Of a stretch of 64,000 bases of DNA, positions 1 through 9,008 are shown one piece after another; position 1 is the stretch's first letter; every line of letters begins with the position of its first letter. The notes beneath the pieces were generated by a model. It saw only the letters and a list, made by a program, of their open reading frames with translations. It did no database searches and was not told the DNA's origin. Both the position numbers and the translations under genes were made by a program. The stretch is from contig CALDOK010000003.1 in assembly GCA_937912125.1 (NCBI GenBank), forward strand, positions 51,801 to 115,800, written 5' to 3'. The stretch is from an uncultured Pseudomonadota bacterium (GTDB lineage: Bacteria; Myxococcota_A; UBA796; JAFGLY01).

Positions 1-309
1 CTCCACCCCGTGCCGGGCTCGGGCATCCGCGACCGCAAGACCCGCCGCGGCCGGTCCACCCTGCCCCCCAAGACCACCCCCGAGCAGGCCGACGCCGCCG
101 TGCGTGAAGCGCTCACAGACGGCAAGAACCTCGAGATGGTCTACGTCACCCGCGACGACAAGCACACCCTCACCAAGGTGGCCCCCGAGCGCCTGGCCAT
201 CAACCGCGAGGGCCTGCCCGTGCTGGTGGCCCGCAACCTCGACCGTGACGAGCGGCTCACCTACCGCATGTCCCAGATCGAGCGCATCCGCACCATCCCG
301 GTGGCCTAA
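1..309 (+). CDS. C-terminal part of a WYL-like domain protein (partial, start outside window)
   Basis: The frame is open to the left edge, so a GTG at position 10 is probably internal and the gene likely begins upstream. The visible 100 or so residues have a basic, proline-containing linker followed by a pattern like a WYL domain: a helix with an Asp-Gly-Lys turn, a strand ending in YVTRDD, a Pro-Glu-Arg-Leu segment, and a closing YRMSQIERIR that matches the usual arginine-rich end of WYL domains. WYL domains sense nucleotides or other ligands in transcription regulators and nucleic-acid enzymes; what precedes it here is unseen. The TAA stop overlaps the stop of the facing minus-strand reading frame, which supports both ends. 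The assignment is tentative. Confidence 0.45.
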   Translation, partial: LHPVPGSGIRDRKTRRGRSTLPPKTTPEQADAAVREALTDGKNLEMVYVTRDDKHTLTKVAPERLAINREGLPVLVARNLDRDERLTYRMSQIERIRTIPVA

Positions 310-683
310 GCGCCGTCGGGCTTGGCTCCCGCGACCCGTCGCAGGGCCTCGAGATCCCCAGGCTCCAGCGAGGTGATGGCGAGGTGGGCCCAGCCCGGAC
401 CCACCGCCACGACCTTGGCGTAGACCGAGCGCGTCCAGCCGTGCCCGGCCAGATCCAGCTCGAGCACCACGGACTCCAGGTGTTCCAGCTCGACCTCGTG
501 GGTGATCTCGAGCCGCCCCACACTCACCTTGGTGGTCAGGGCTGCGACGCGTTCCTCGGGCACGCGCTTGCCCCGGATCATGCCGCGATGCCGCACGATC
601 ACCTCGGTCATAGCGCCCAGGTAGCGGTTGAGCAGCGCCACCATCGCCTCGGGGCCCAGCCGCTCGCTCAGGCCCGAGAAGCA
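306..683 (-). pseudogene. Composite fragment: class III cyclase-like helix region joined to a PilZ-like end
   Basis: In the minus frame ending at TAG 308-306, codon choice looks coding from about 683 downwards. The first part reads SGLSERLGPEAMVALLNRYL followed by GAMTEVIVRHRG, which resembles the start of a class III nucleotide cyclase domain just after the first metal Asp. The cyclase then stops abruptly and is followed by about 80 residues with alternating strands (DLAGHGW, AKVVAVGPG, AITSLEPGD) that resemble the second half of a PilZ domain. Neither domain is complete, and no start codon with a Shine-Dalgarno sequence precedes the segment. Upstream coding sense continues in a different frame as a solute-binding protein. 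I read this as the remains of two genes joined by deletion. An assembly error would look the same. Confidence 0.4.
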
Positions 684-1275
684 GCGAAGCCTGTCGGCCC
701 AGCTCTGCCAGGCTGGAGGGCGGCGCCAAGCCATGGGCCTCGAGCAGGTCTCGCCGGTAGAAGAGCAAGCTGCCCTTCAGGCTGACCGGCAGCCCGTACT
801 GCTGGCCCAGGTAGGCACCACCCTCCAGAGCCACCGGCACGAAGCTCTCCCGGTCGCCGGCGTCGAGCCATGGGTCGATGGGGAGCAGCCAGCCCGGAGC
901 CGCCAGTTCGGGGATCCAGGGCAGGTCCACGCGGTAGACGTCCACCGAGGGGTCCTGCAAGGCCAGCAGACGCACCAGGGTGTCGTGGAAGCCGTAGCCG
1001 GACCAGCGGAAGGGCAGCGCCTCCACTTCGACCTCGCGCTGGGAGGCGTTGAAGCGCTCCACTCCGTCGAGCAGCGCGCTGCGTTCGGCCTCGTCCATGG
1101 CCGCGAACACGGAGCGCAGGCGCACCGGAACGGCGCCTGACGCCCGCGCAAGGGGGACCGTGCCCACCAGCAAGAGCAGGCAGATCAGGCCGCGCAGGAG
1201 CGCATCGAAGGATCGTGAGGGGCAGCGTACGCACTGCAGGGTATCCGGCCAAGTCCCTGTCAACACCAAGGCCAC
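684..1275 (-). pseudogene. N-terminal fragment of an ABC-type extracellular solute-binding protein
   Basis: A minus-strand frame, open to the window edge, encodes a hydrophobic signal segment (LLRGLICLLLLVG, ending ARA) at about 1200-1141. It continues like family 1 sugar-type binding proteins: ERFNASQREVEVEALPF, then a VDVYRVDLPWIPELA segment, a WLLPIDPWLD segment, and YGLPVSLKGSLLFYRRDLL. These are the first 150 or so residues of such proteins, which normally exceed 400. Sense is lost near 680, where the neighbouring frame takes over with a cyclase-like fragment. The start is also damaged: an ATG at 1205 is one base out of frame with the signal peptide, and in-frame alternatives are GTG at 1275 or 1266. 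No permease genes are adjacent. Confidence 0.45.
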
Positions 1276-1382
1276 TCCGGGGCACTGATCCCAAGAAACC
1301 GGGTGCGGTGTTATCATGCCGCGGTGTCTGATCCGGGGTCCACGCGACCCCAGGTCTCAACAACATCCCCTGGACCGCAACA

Positions 1383-1637
1383 ATGTCCCAGCCACAGCAG
1401 CCCAGCACCGAGCAGCCCGAGCGCAGCTTCGAGCAGGCGTTGGTAGAGCTGGAGCAGCGCGTCAAGCAGCTGGACTCGGGCGAGCTACCCCTCGAACAGG
1501 CCCTCACCCTGTTCGAACAAGGTGTGGCCCTGGTCCAGGAATGCCACGACAAGCTGGACCTGGCCGAGCATCGCATCGCGGAGCTCACCGGGCCGGCCGA
1601 GGCTCCCCAGGAGCACCCCTTCGAGCCCCGGGCCTGA
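1383..1637 (+). CDS. xseB: Exodeoxyribonuclease VII small subunit
   Basis: This 84-residue cytoplasmic protein matches XseB in size and pattern: SFEQALVELEQRVKQLDSGE, then a second helix LEQALTLFEQGVALVQECHDKLDLAEHRI. The small subunit forms helical arms that bind the large XseA nuclease subunit, which degrades single-stranded DNA to oligonucleotides in DNA repair. XseA is not in the window. An extended, Pro/Glu-rich tail of about 15 residues follows the helical hairpin. The ATG lies 75 bp before the next gene's ATG, which begins a TonB operon; shared transcription is possible but not implied by function. Confidence 0.88.
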   Translation: MSQPQQPSTEQPERSFEQALVELEQRVKQLDSGELPLEQALTLFEQGVALVQECHDKLDLAEHRIAELTGPAEAPQEHPFEPRA

Positions 1638-1712
1638 CCCGCGGCCCCTCGAGCGGCGTAAGCTGTTCACCGCTCGCACGTTGATCGCCGGAAACGCAAG
1701 GAGGCTTGACCC

Positions 1713-2486
1713 ATGTTCGACGATATCGGTCGTTCGAGGAAAGTCCGCGCCCAACGCGAAGCCGGCTCGGTCCTTCTCTCCCTGGCCATCAACGGCAGCT
1801 TCGTGGCCGCCCTGGCCTTCGCCAGCTTCGAGGTCGCCGAAGAGGTGCTCGACGAAGACGGCCCCATCGAAGTGAGCTTCTTCGAAGAAGCCCCCCCCGA
1901 CGAACCGGAAGAAGAGGCCGCCCCGCCTCCCCCGCCTCCCCCGCCACCGCCTCCGCCCCCCTCCACCCCCGAGCCCGAGGAAGAGGAAGAGGACGACGCG
2001 GAAGAGGTCGACCCCATCGAGCTCGAAGAAGAGCAAGAGCTCGACGACGTCAAGGACCTGCGCCAGGACCTCGACGACGCCACCAAGTACAAACACCAGG
2101 ACGCTGGCGTCGAAGGCGGCGTCGAGGGTGGTGTGGCTGGCGGCGTGCTCGGCGGCACCCTGGGCGGCGTGCCCGGCGGTGAGCTCGGCGGCACCAGCCA
2201 GGTGCGCGCCGTGCACTGGTCCGAGGTCACGGTCAAGAAGCGGGTGGCCCCCAAGATGCCCGACGCCGCCAAGCAGCTGAACATGGCCGAAGAGCGCTGC
2301 CAGGTGCGCTTCTTCATCAACGAAAAGGGCGTCCCCTACGACGTCAAGCTCGAGAGCTGCCCCGCCATCTACCACGAGTCCGCCCTCGAGGCGGCCTGGA
2401 AGTGGCGCTTCTACCCTATGAAAGTCGACGGCGCGGCCATCAAGGCCCAGTTCGTGCTCGTCATCGTCTACCGACTCACTGGTTGA
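1713..2486 (+). CDS. tonB: TonB-like energy transducer with Pro/Glu-rich spacer
   Basis: The 257-residue protein has a basic N-terminus, one inner-membrane helix at about residues 18-38 (SVLLSLAINGSFVAALAFASF), a run of about 13 prolines followed by an acidic Glu/Asp stretch, a Gly-rich segment of GGV-type repeats (about 130-160), and a C-terminal TonB/AgmX-type domain with the motif CQVRFFINEKGVPYDVKLES, a later ALEAAWKWRFYP and a hydrophobic end. TonB proteins transmit the proton motive force from ExbB/ExbD to outer-membrane receptors. The next three genes encode ExbB- and ExbD-like partners with gaps of 24, 4 and 2 bp, so this is a complete transducing operon. A TonB-dependent receptor occurs at 36319-38331. 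TolA or gliding-motility AgmX-like roles are alternatives. Confidence 0.78.
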   Translation: MFDDIGRSRKVRAQREAGSVLLSLAINGSFVAALAFASFEVAEEVLDEDGPIEVSFFEEAPPDEPEEEAAPPPPPPPPPPPPPSTPEPEEEEEDDAEEVDPIELEEEQELDDVKDLRQDLDDATKYKHQDAGVEGGVEGGVAGGVLGGTLGGVPGGELGGTSQVRAVHWSEVTVKKRVAPKMPDAAKQLNMAEERCQVRFFINEKGVPYDVKLESCPAIYHESALEAAWKWRFYPMKVDGAAIKAQFVLVIVYRLTG

Positions 2487-2510
2487 TTCGCCCCGCAGAG
2501 GTTTCCCACC

Positions 2511-3212
2511 ATGTCGTTTTCGTTCGAAGAAATCTGGGCATCCATGGGTGTCGTGGCCCTCACGGTCATCATCACCCTGTTCATCATGTCCATCGCCTCG
2601 GTCTATGTCGCCATCGAGCGCGCCATCTCGTTTTTCAAGGCGCGGGCGCAGTCGCGCGCCCTGGCCGAGGCCATCATGGCCCCCCTGGGCAAGCAGGACC
2701 TCGCCGCGGCGCTCAAGCTCACCCAGCAGCCCGAGTACAGGTTCTCCTACCTGGGGCACATGCTCGAGGCCGGGCTCAAAGAGCTGGTCATCCGCTTCGA
2801 CGGCCACGGCCGTGACGCGGCCAACCGCGCCATGGAGCGCGCCGCCCTGCGCGAGCAGCTCGACCTCAAGAAGGGCACCGCCATCCTGGCCACCGTCGGC
2901 TCCACCGCGCCCTTCGTCGGGCTGGTCGGCACCGTCTTCGGCATCATCAACGCCTTCGCGGGCATGGCCGAGTCCGGCTCTGGCGGCCTGGGCGCCGTCT
3001 CCGGCGGTATCGCCGAGGCCCTGGTCACCACGGCCCTGGGCATCGCGGTGGCCATCATCGGCGTCTGGTTGTTCAACTTCTTCAACAACCGCGTCGAGCT
3101 CATCGTCAATGACATGAGCGTCTCCGTGCAGGAGTTCGCGGACTGGGTCGAGAAGGTGCTGGTCGAGAAGGCCGAGAGCTCCGAGCCCGGCACCCTCGCC
3201 CAGAAGGACTAG
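2511..3212 (+). CDS. exbB: ExbB/TolQ/MotA-family proton channel subunit
   Basis: This 233-residue protein has three predicted membrane helices: a long one near residues 12-38 (VALTVIITLFIMSIASVYVAI), and two near 128-155 and 170-195 around the family signature GLVGTVFGIINAF and the ALVTTALGIAVAI segment. A cytoplasmic domain rich in Arg and Lys separates the first and second helices, as in ExbB and TolQ. The protein forms the pentameric channel that, with ExbD dimers, converts proton flow into work on TonB or TolA. It sits between tonB and two exbD genes. The ATG follows the previous stop by 24 bp, with a purine-rich AGAGG ahead of it. Distinguishing ExbB from TolQ by eye is not reliable; the TonB neighbour favours ExbB. 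Confidence 0.85.
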   Translation: MSFSFEEIWASMGVVALTVIITLFIMSIASVYVAIERAISFFKARAQSRALAEAIMAPLGKQDLAAALKLTQQPEYRFSYLGHMLEAGLKELVIRFDGHGRDAANRAMERAALREQLDLKKGTAILATVGSTAPFVGLVGTVFGIINAFAGMAESGSGGLGAVSGGIAEALVTTALGIAVAIIGVWLFNFFNNRVELIVNDMSVSVQEFADWVEKVLVEKAESSEPGTLAQKD

Positions 3213-3216
3213 CCCC

Positions 3217-3657
<441 letters not shown>

Positions 3658-3659
3658 CT

Positions 3660-4202
3660 ATGGGCATCAAGGTCGAAGGTGGCAGCGGTCCCGACTCCGA
3701 CATCAACGTCGCTCCCCTGATCGACGTCGTGCTGGTCATGCTCATCATCTTCATGGTGGCCGTACCCATCAAGATCGACGAGATCGCGGCGAACCTCCCC
3801 AAGAAGACCGAGGTCGTCGAGCAGCAGGACATGCCTGAAGACCAGCTGGTGATCATGGGCTGGACCGACGGCCAGTACGGACTCAACAAGCTCCCCATGG
3901 AGCTGGACGACGTGTACGAGGAGCTGCGGGTGCGGCTCAAGTTCAAGAAGTCCCGCGTGGTGTTCGTGGATGCCCACCCCGATGTCCCGGTCTCCCGCAT
4001 CGTCAAGATGATGGACGTGGCCCGCATGTCCGGCGCCGAGCGCGTGGCCATGGCTCGCCTCAAGCCCGAGGGTCCCCGTCAGTACACCCCCGAGGAGATC
4101 CAGCTGATGGAGATGTACTCGGCCGAAGAGCTCATGGAGCAGCGCAAGCAGAAGCGCGCCCAGGACGAAGCCGAGGCGGCCGGCGAAGGCGCCGCGGAGT
4201 AG
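3660..4202 (+). CDS. exbD: ExbD/TolR-family protein, second copy with C-terminal extension
   Basis: The 180-residue protein repeats the SDINVAPLIDVVLVMLIIFM signature at about residues 12-31 with the translocation Asp, then a periplasmic domain with VVFVDAHPDVPVSRIVKMMD and a following SGAERVAMARL. It is longer than the first copy: the last 40 residues form a charged, helix-forming tail (EEIQLMEMYSAEELMEQRKQ) ending in Ala/Glu. That tail could be an extra contact with TonB or another envelope protein. It is the last gene of the four-gene operon; 240 bp without a recognised gene separate it from the next coding region. Confidence 0.83.
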   Translation: MGIKVEGGSGPDSDINVAPLIDVVLVMLIIFMVAVPIKIDEIAANLPKKTEVVEQQDMPEDQLVIMGWTDGQYGLNKLPMELDDVYEELRVRLKFKKSRVVFVDAHPDVPVSRIVKMMDVARMSGAERVAMARLKPEGPRQYTPEEIQLMEMYSAEELMEQRKQKRAQDEAEAAGEGAAE

Positions 4203-4442
4203 CCCGAAGCACAACGGCTCCTGTCCTCCGTCAGGCTTCCGCCCGACGCCCGAGCCCAGAGCGACGGCCGGCAACGGCGAGTTTGCCGCCTCGATCGCCT
4301 CACGCCACCTCGGTGGAGCGTGGCACGACGCCCACCTGGGCTCGCTCCCTGGTCACCGCCCATTGCTGCGGTCGAGACACGACGATAGCAGCCCGCCCGC
4401 TCGGACCCGCCGAGGAACATCCCCCTGACCCCCAGGATCACC

Positions 4443-5663
4443 ATGCTCCCCGACAACCTGCACAAGATCGACCCCGAAGAAGCCATCCAGCGCGTGCGCG
4501 CGCTGCTGTCCATCGACGACATGCTCGAGGAAGAGGAGCTCGCTGTTCGGGACGTCGTCCGCGCCTTCGTGGCCGACAACGTGCTGCCCGACATCGACAA
4601 GCACTTCGAAGACAAGACCTTCCCCCTGGATGTGGGCCGCCGCCTGGGCTCCGAGCTGGGCCTGTTCGGCTGCGCCCTGCCCGACGAGCACTGCGGCACC
4701 GGCGCCAGCTACACCGCCTATGGCGTGGCCAACCAGGAGCTGGAGTACGGCGGCTCGGGCTGGCGCAGCCTGCTGTCGGTCCAGAGCGGCCTGGTGATGT
4801 ACCCCATCCACGCCTACGGCTCCGAGGAGCAGCGCGCCACCTGGCTGCCCCGCTTGCACACCGGCGAAGCCATCGGCTGCTTCGGACTGACCGAGCCCGG
4901 CTCGGGCTCCGACCCTGGCTCCATGCGCACCACCCTGCGGCGAAACGGTGACCACTACCTGCTCAACGGCGCCAAGGCCTGGATCACCAACGGCACCGTG
5001 GCCGACGTGGCCGTGGTCTGGGCCAAGGACGACGAGGGCAAGGTCCGCGGCGTGCTGATCGAGAAGGGCACCCCCGGCTTCACCGCCACCGACGAGGCCC
5101 ACAAGTTCTCCCTGCGGGCCAGCATCACCTCCAACCTGGCCTTCGACGACGTGGTGGTGCACGAGGACCAGATCCTGCCCCGGCGCAGCGGCCTGGGCGC
5201 CCCTCTGGGCTGCCTCAACCAGGCCCGCTACGGCATCGCCTGGGGTGCAGTGGGCTCGGCCCGCTACACCTTCGAGGCCGCCCTGCGCTACACGCTCGAG
5301 CGCGTGCAGTTCGGCGCCCCCCTGGCCGCCTTCCAGATCCAGCAGGAGAAGCTGGCCTGGATGTTCTCCGAGATCACCAAGGCTCAGCTGCTGGCGCTGC
5401 GCCTGGGACGCCTCAAGGAGCAGGGGAAGATCCACCACGCCCACGTCTCCCTCGGCAAGCGCAACAACGTGTGGATGGCGCGCGAGTGCGCCCGCAAGGC
5501 CCGGGAGATGCTGGGCGCCTACGGCATCTCGGGCGAGTACCCGGTCTGGCGCCACATGGCCGACCTCGAGAGCGTCTACACCTACGAAGGCACCCACGAC
5601 GTGCACGCGCTGATCATGGGTCAAGCCATCACCGGCATCTCGGCCTTCCGCGCGAGCAGCTAG
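4443..5663 (+). CDS. gcdH: Glutaryl-CoA dehydrogenase
   Basis: This 406-residue FAD enzyme oxidises and decarboxylates glutaryl-CoA to crotonyl-CoA in lysine, tryptophan and aromatic catabolism. Family-specific stretches are visible: RSLLSVQSGLVMYPI, GCFGLTEPGSGSDPGSM, LNGAKAWITNGTVADV, the FGCLNxARYGIAWG-type segment (PLGCLNQARYGIAWG), and the catalytic-base motif TYEGTHDVHALI with Glu382. These details separate glutaryl-CoA dehydrogenase from ordinary short-chain acyl-CoA dehydrogenases. Length is normal. The next two genes encode a 2-oxoacid:ferredoxin oxidoreductase beginning 45 bp later, which would fit electron or CoA-ester linked catabolism of 2-oxoglutarate, 2-oxoadipate or branched oxoacids, although the link is inferred. 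Confidence 0.88.
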   Translation: MLPDNLHKIDPEEAIQRVRALLSIDDMLEEEELAVRDVVRAFVADNVLPDIDKHFEDKTFPLDVGRRLGSELGLFGCALPDEHCGTGASYTAYGVANQELEYGGSGWRSLLSVQSGLVMYPIHAYGSEEQRATWLPRLHTGEAIGCFGLTEPGSGSDPGSMRTTLRRNGDHYLLNGAKAWITNGTVADVAVVWAKDDEGKVRGVLIEKGTPGFTATDEAHKFSLRASITSNLAFDDVVVHEDQILPRRSGLGAPLGCLNQARYGIAWGAVGSARYTFEAALRYTLERVQFGAPLAAFQIQQEKLAWMFSEITKAQLLALRLGRLKEQGKIHHAHVSLGKRNNVWMARECARKAREMLGAYGISGEYPVWRHMADLESVYTYEGTHDVHALIMGQAITGISAFRASS

Positions 5664-5708
5664 TCCACAGGCCAAGCGTGCACTCCATCCTGCGCTAGAG
5701 CAAACCAC

Positions 5709-6875
5709 ATGCCTGACATCGCACTGGTCGACGGCTCCTGGCTGGTGGCCCATGGGGCCCTCCATGCCGGAGTCGACGTCTTCGTCGGCTACCCCATCAC
5801 TCCGGCCTCGGGCATCTTCACGGAGATGATCAAGGCCGGCGTGGGCTTGCCCACCACCGACGAGATCACCGCCCTGCAGTACCTGATCGGGGCCTCCCTG
5901 AACGGCCACAAGGCCATGACCGCCACGTCTGGGCCCGGCTTCTTGCTGATGGCCGAGGGCGTCGGTGCGGCCTTGGCCATGGAGGCACCTCTGGTGGTGG
6001 CCCTGGTGCAGCGGCTCGGGCCTGCCACCGGCTCGGCCACCGTCAGCGCCCAGGGCGACGTGGGCCTGGTGGGCAACATCATCTCGGGCGGCTTCCGCTG
6101 CCCGGTGCTGTGCCCCTCGTCCTTCGAGGAGTGCGCGGAGCTGACGGCACAGGCCGTGAACGTCGCCGAGATCCTGCGGGTGCCCGTGATCCTGCTGACC
6201 GAGAAGGACATGGTCATCGGCAAGCGGACGGTCGACCTGGCCACGCTCCGGCTCCCGCCCCCCGTGGACCGTCACACCTGGGAAGGACCGCCCGAGGAGT
6301 TCAAGACCTACGACAACTGGGACGAGTACGACGTGCCTCCGTTCCGCCCCCTGGGGGACCCCCAGGTCCAGCTCCGGATCACGGCCTCGACCCACGACGC
6401 GCTGGGCAACATCTCCACCTACTCCGAGCGCGTGCGCGCCAGCGCCGAGCGCTTGTTCATCACCCGCCGGCTGGACGTGCTCCCCCTGCCGGTGCTGGAC
6501 GCCGATCCCGACGCCGACGTGCTGGTGATCTCCTACGGCTTCACCACCTACGCCGCACGGCAGGCGATCCGGACGTTGCGCGCTCAGGGAGTGCCGGTCT
6601 CGCTCCTGGTGGTGCGCACCCTCTACCCGCTGCACGTGGCCGAGGTCCGCAGCGCGTGCGCGGGGGTTCGCAAGCTGGTGATCCCCGAAGAGAACGCGAC
6701 AGGCCAGTTCCGCAAGGTGCTGCTGGGGGAAGGGGTGCTCCGCAACCTGCCCCTCGAGGTCTTGATCTCCTTGAACGTGATGGGCCGCCCAATCTCCCCC
6801 GAGGAGATCGTCCGCGCCGTCCTCGGGAATGAGCCGGGTGACGAAGTCACGGACCTGGAGGGAGTGTCCCCATGA
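5709..6875 (+). CDS. korA: 2-oxoacid:ferredoxin oxidoreductase, alpha subunit
   Basis: The 388-residue protein resembles the alpha subunit of 2-oxoglutarate/2-oxoacid:ferredoxin oxidoreductases: GYPITPASGIFTEMI near residue 28, TATSGPGFLLMAEGVG near 77, then a LVQRLGPATGSATVSAQGDV segment and a C-terminal domain with LDADPDADVLVISYGFTTYA. These enzymes convert a 2-oxoacid and CoA to acyl-CoA and CO2 with ferredoxin as acceptor. The alpha chain here lacks the N-terminal gamma domain found in some homologues; that domain is instead at the end of the next gene. The TGA overlaps the ATG of the beta gene by four bases (ATGA at 6872-6875), so the subunits are translationally coupled. Substrate cannot be told from sequence. 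Confidence 0.85.
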   Translation: MPDIALVDGSWLVAHGALHAGVDVFVGYPITPASGIFTEMIKAGVGLPTTDEITALQYLIGASLNGHKAMTATSGPGFLLMAEGVGAALAMEAPLVVALVQRLGPATGSATVSAQGDVGLVGNIISGGFRCPVLCPSSFEECAELTAQAVNVAEILRVPVILLTEKDMVIGKRTVDLATLRLPPPVDRHTWEGPPEEFKTYDNWDEYDVPPFRPLGDPQVQLRITASTHDALGNISTYSERVRASAERLFITRRLDVLPLPVLDADPDADVLVISYGFTTYAARQAIRTLRAQGVPVSLLVVRTLYPLHVAEVRSACAGVRKLVIPEENATGQFRKVLLGEGVLRNLPLEVLISLNVMGRPISPEEIVRAVLGNEPGDEVTDLEGVSP

Positions 6876-8308
6876 CCACGACCCCCGCTCGCTCCTTCAC
6901 CTCGAGCGCCAGAGACCCCTGGTGCCCAGGCTGCGGCCACACCCTGGTGATCCGGGCGCTGCAGCGCGTCCTGAGCGCCCGCTTCGACACCCACGACGTG
7001 GTGCTGGTCACGGACATCGGCTGCATCGGCATGGCGGACGGCCTGTTCCACTGCCACACGGTGCACGGGCTGCACGGCCGCTCGCCTGCCCTGGCCGCCG
7101 GCATCGCCATGACCCTGCCGCGCCCCGACATGAAGGTGGTGGTGTTGCTGGGCGACGGAGGCGCGGCCATCGGCCTGCAGCACATCCTCGAGTGCGCGCG
7201 GCTGAACGTCGACCTCTGCATGGTGGTCTGCAACAACCAGAACTACGGCATGACCGGAGGCCAGCAGTCGGCCTACACCTTGCCGGGCGTGCGCACCACA
7301 ACCAGCCCTGGTGGAGCCGTGGGCACAGCCTACGATCTGTGCAAGCTGCTGGAGTCCTTCGGTGTGCCCCGCGCCCGCGTGCTGGCCAACCAGCGCGACA
7401 GCCTCACCGAGCAGCTGGACGCGGCGGTGGCGCACGAGGGCTTCGCCTTCGTCGAGGTGCTCGAGTGGTGCCCGTCCTACGCCGGGAAGCTCAACCCCGA
7501 GACCATCACCCCCGCCGAACTGGAGCGCGTCTTCACCGCCCAGGGCCAGAGCCCCGGCGTGTGGCCCGCGACATCCACCCGGCCCGTGTTCCACTTCGAG
7601 CCCAAGCCGCGGCCACGGCTCCCCCAGTCGATCCCGACCACGGGCGCGCACACCCTCGAGGGTGAGGTCCACCTGCTGCTGGCGGGCTCGGCGGGCAAGG
7701 GCGTGCAGAGCGCCGCCGAGATCTTCGCGCGGGCCGCCATCGCGGCCGGCCTGCATGTGGCCTTGCGCTCCGAGTACCCCGTCACCGTCGGTCGGGGGTT
7801 CTCGGCCAGCCACCTGGTGCTGGCGGATCACCCGATCGAGTCCCCGGTCAGCTCCTCCTGGGACCTGGCCCTGGTCTGCTCCTCCGAGGGCCTTGCCTAC
7901 GTGCGCGAACACCGCGGCGACATCCGCCGGCTGGTGGCGGACCGCGGGCTGGCCCATGGTCACTCCGAGCAGGATCTGTACCCGGTGGACCCCACCGGCG
8001 TGGGTGCCCTGCCCCACCGCATCAGCCGCATGTGGCTGGCCACACCGACGCAGCACGGCTGGGGATCCGTAGCCCCTGGCGCGCCCGAGCCCGATCCACC
8101 CCCGCCCACCCTGGTGGAGCTGGCGGACTTTGATCGTGCCGACCCCAAGGGAGCAGCGTTCGCGGCCCTGGTCTGGTCCTTGCGCCAGCACGGCTGGTTC
8201 GACCGGGAGCTGCTGGCCACCGAGGTGCAGCGCGTCGCCAACCCCAAGCAACGCGAGAGCCTCCAGCGGGCCCTGGATGCCTGGGCCCTGGATACCGAGA
8301 CAGCCTGA
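6872..8308 (+). CDS. korB: 2-oxoacid:ferredoxin oxidoreductase, fused beta and gamma subunits
   Basis: Of 478 residues, about 1-250 form the beta subunit: WCPGCGH with iron-sulfur cysteines, VLVTDIGCIGMADG, the TPP-binding GDGGAAIG and NNQNYGMTGGQ motifs. A linker rich in Pro follows (about 235-260), then a gamma-type domain of about 170 residues beginning VHLLLAGSAGKGVQSAAEIF and containing RSEYPVTVGRGFSASHLVLAD. The last 50 residues form a helical tail. Beta-gamma fusions in this order are less common than alpha-gamma fusions, and the gamma Gly-rich loop reads GSAGKGVQ rather than the more usual GxGGQG. It is coupled to korA by an ATGA overlap. Confidence 0.83.
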   Translation: MTTTPARSFTSSARDPWCPGCGHTLVIRALQRVLSARFDTHDVVLVTDIGCIGMADGLFHCHTVHGLHGRSPALAAGIAMTLPRPDMKVVVLLGDGGAAIGLQHILECARLNVDLCMVVCNNQNYGMTGGQQSAYTLPGVRTTTSPGGAVGTAYDLCKLLESFGVPRARVLANQRDSLTEQLDAAVAHEGFAFVEVLEWCPSYAGKLNPETITPAELERVFTAQGQSPGVWPATSTRPVFHFEPKPRPRLPQSIPTTGAHTLEGEVHLLLAGSAGKGVQSAAEIFARAAIAAGLHVALRSEYPVTVGRGFSASHLVLADHPIESPVSSSWDLALVCSSEGLAYVREHRGDIRRLVADRGLAHGHSEQDLYPVDPTGVGALPHRISRMWLATPTQHGWGSVAPGAPEPDPPPPTLVELADFDRADPKGAAFAALVWSLRQHGWFDRELLATEVQRVANPKQRESLQRALDAWALDTETA

Positions 8309-8408
8309 TCACGGTTCCCACCGTAGCCATCCCGCAGCGCACCGTGAAAGCTCCACTCTCGCGCAGGCACGCTCCTTGCTGTAGCCTGTGGCACCCAAGG
8401 AGAGATCC

Positions 8409-9008
8409 ATGCGCACCCTGCTCATCGCCTTCCCCGCCCTGTTCCTCACCACCGGCTGCCTCGGTCCAGACATGGACGACTACTGCGGCGATCCCGCCGA
8501 GGATGCCGCCAGCTGGGACGACGGCTCCGAGGCCACCGCCGCCGAGCTGCGGGACGGCCTGCTGGGCCTGTGGCAGGGCAACGCGACCTTCGACGGCGTG
8601 GATGAGCCCATGGCCCTGGTGATCAACGACCCCACCGACGACCCCACCCTGATCACCTACCCCGACGCCGGCGAGGGCTACGACAATGTCTCGGTCAGCG
8701 ACGCCTGCCTGGACACGCTGCAGGTGCTCCTGCCCACTCAGCTGTTGCTGGACGACAGCGCCATCGACCTCGATGTCGAGCTGGCGCTGCACGAGACTGG
8801 CTTCTCCGCAGGCTGGACGGTCAGCCAGGACATCGCCATCCCCGGCTGCGCCGCCGAGCCCTGCGCCCTGCGCCTGAGCTTCGAGCGCTACAACACCCAG
8901 AGCGACGCGATCACCGGCAAGCTGAGCTGGGTGGACACCACCGCGGAGGACGGCGAAGCCGCGGGCATGACGCCCAGCAACGTCAGCCTGACGAGGGTGA
9001 CCGAATAG
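8409..9008 (+). CDS. Putative lipoprotein of unknown function
   Basis: This 199-residue protein starts at ATG 8409, ten bases after a GGAGAG-like site, and has a lipoprotein signal peptide ending FLTTGC (Cys17). The mature part is acidic, with conserved-looking pieces AAELRDGLLGLWQGNATF and LSFERYNTQSDAITGKLSW that suggest a small beta-barrel of the kind that binds or coats something in the periplasm, but I recognise no family. Four further Cys residues could form disulfides. Its last 26 bases overlap the end of the facing acyltransferase gene. Confidence 0.6.
   Translation: MRTLLIAFPALFLTTGCLGPDMDDYCGDPAEDAASWDDGSEATAAELRDGLLGLWQGNATFDGVDEPMALVINDPTDDPTLITYPDAGEGYDNVSVSDACLDTLQVLLPTQLLLDDSAIDLDVELALHETGFSAGWTVSQDIAIPGCAAEPCALRLSFERYNTQSDAITGKLSWVDTTAEDGEAAGMTPSNVSLTRVTE

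Noticed and set aside
777..1151. TTG-started 124-codon frame within the binding-protein region
   Set aside because: It reads as a frame-shifted version of the solute-binding protein sequence with Arg/Pro/Ser-rich composition.
4353..6635. 760-codon minus-strand frame opposite gcdH and korA
   Set aside because: Rich in Gly, His and Gln as expected for a frame antisense to high-GC codons; both plus-strand genes are clearly real.
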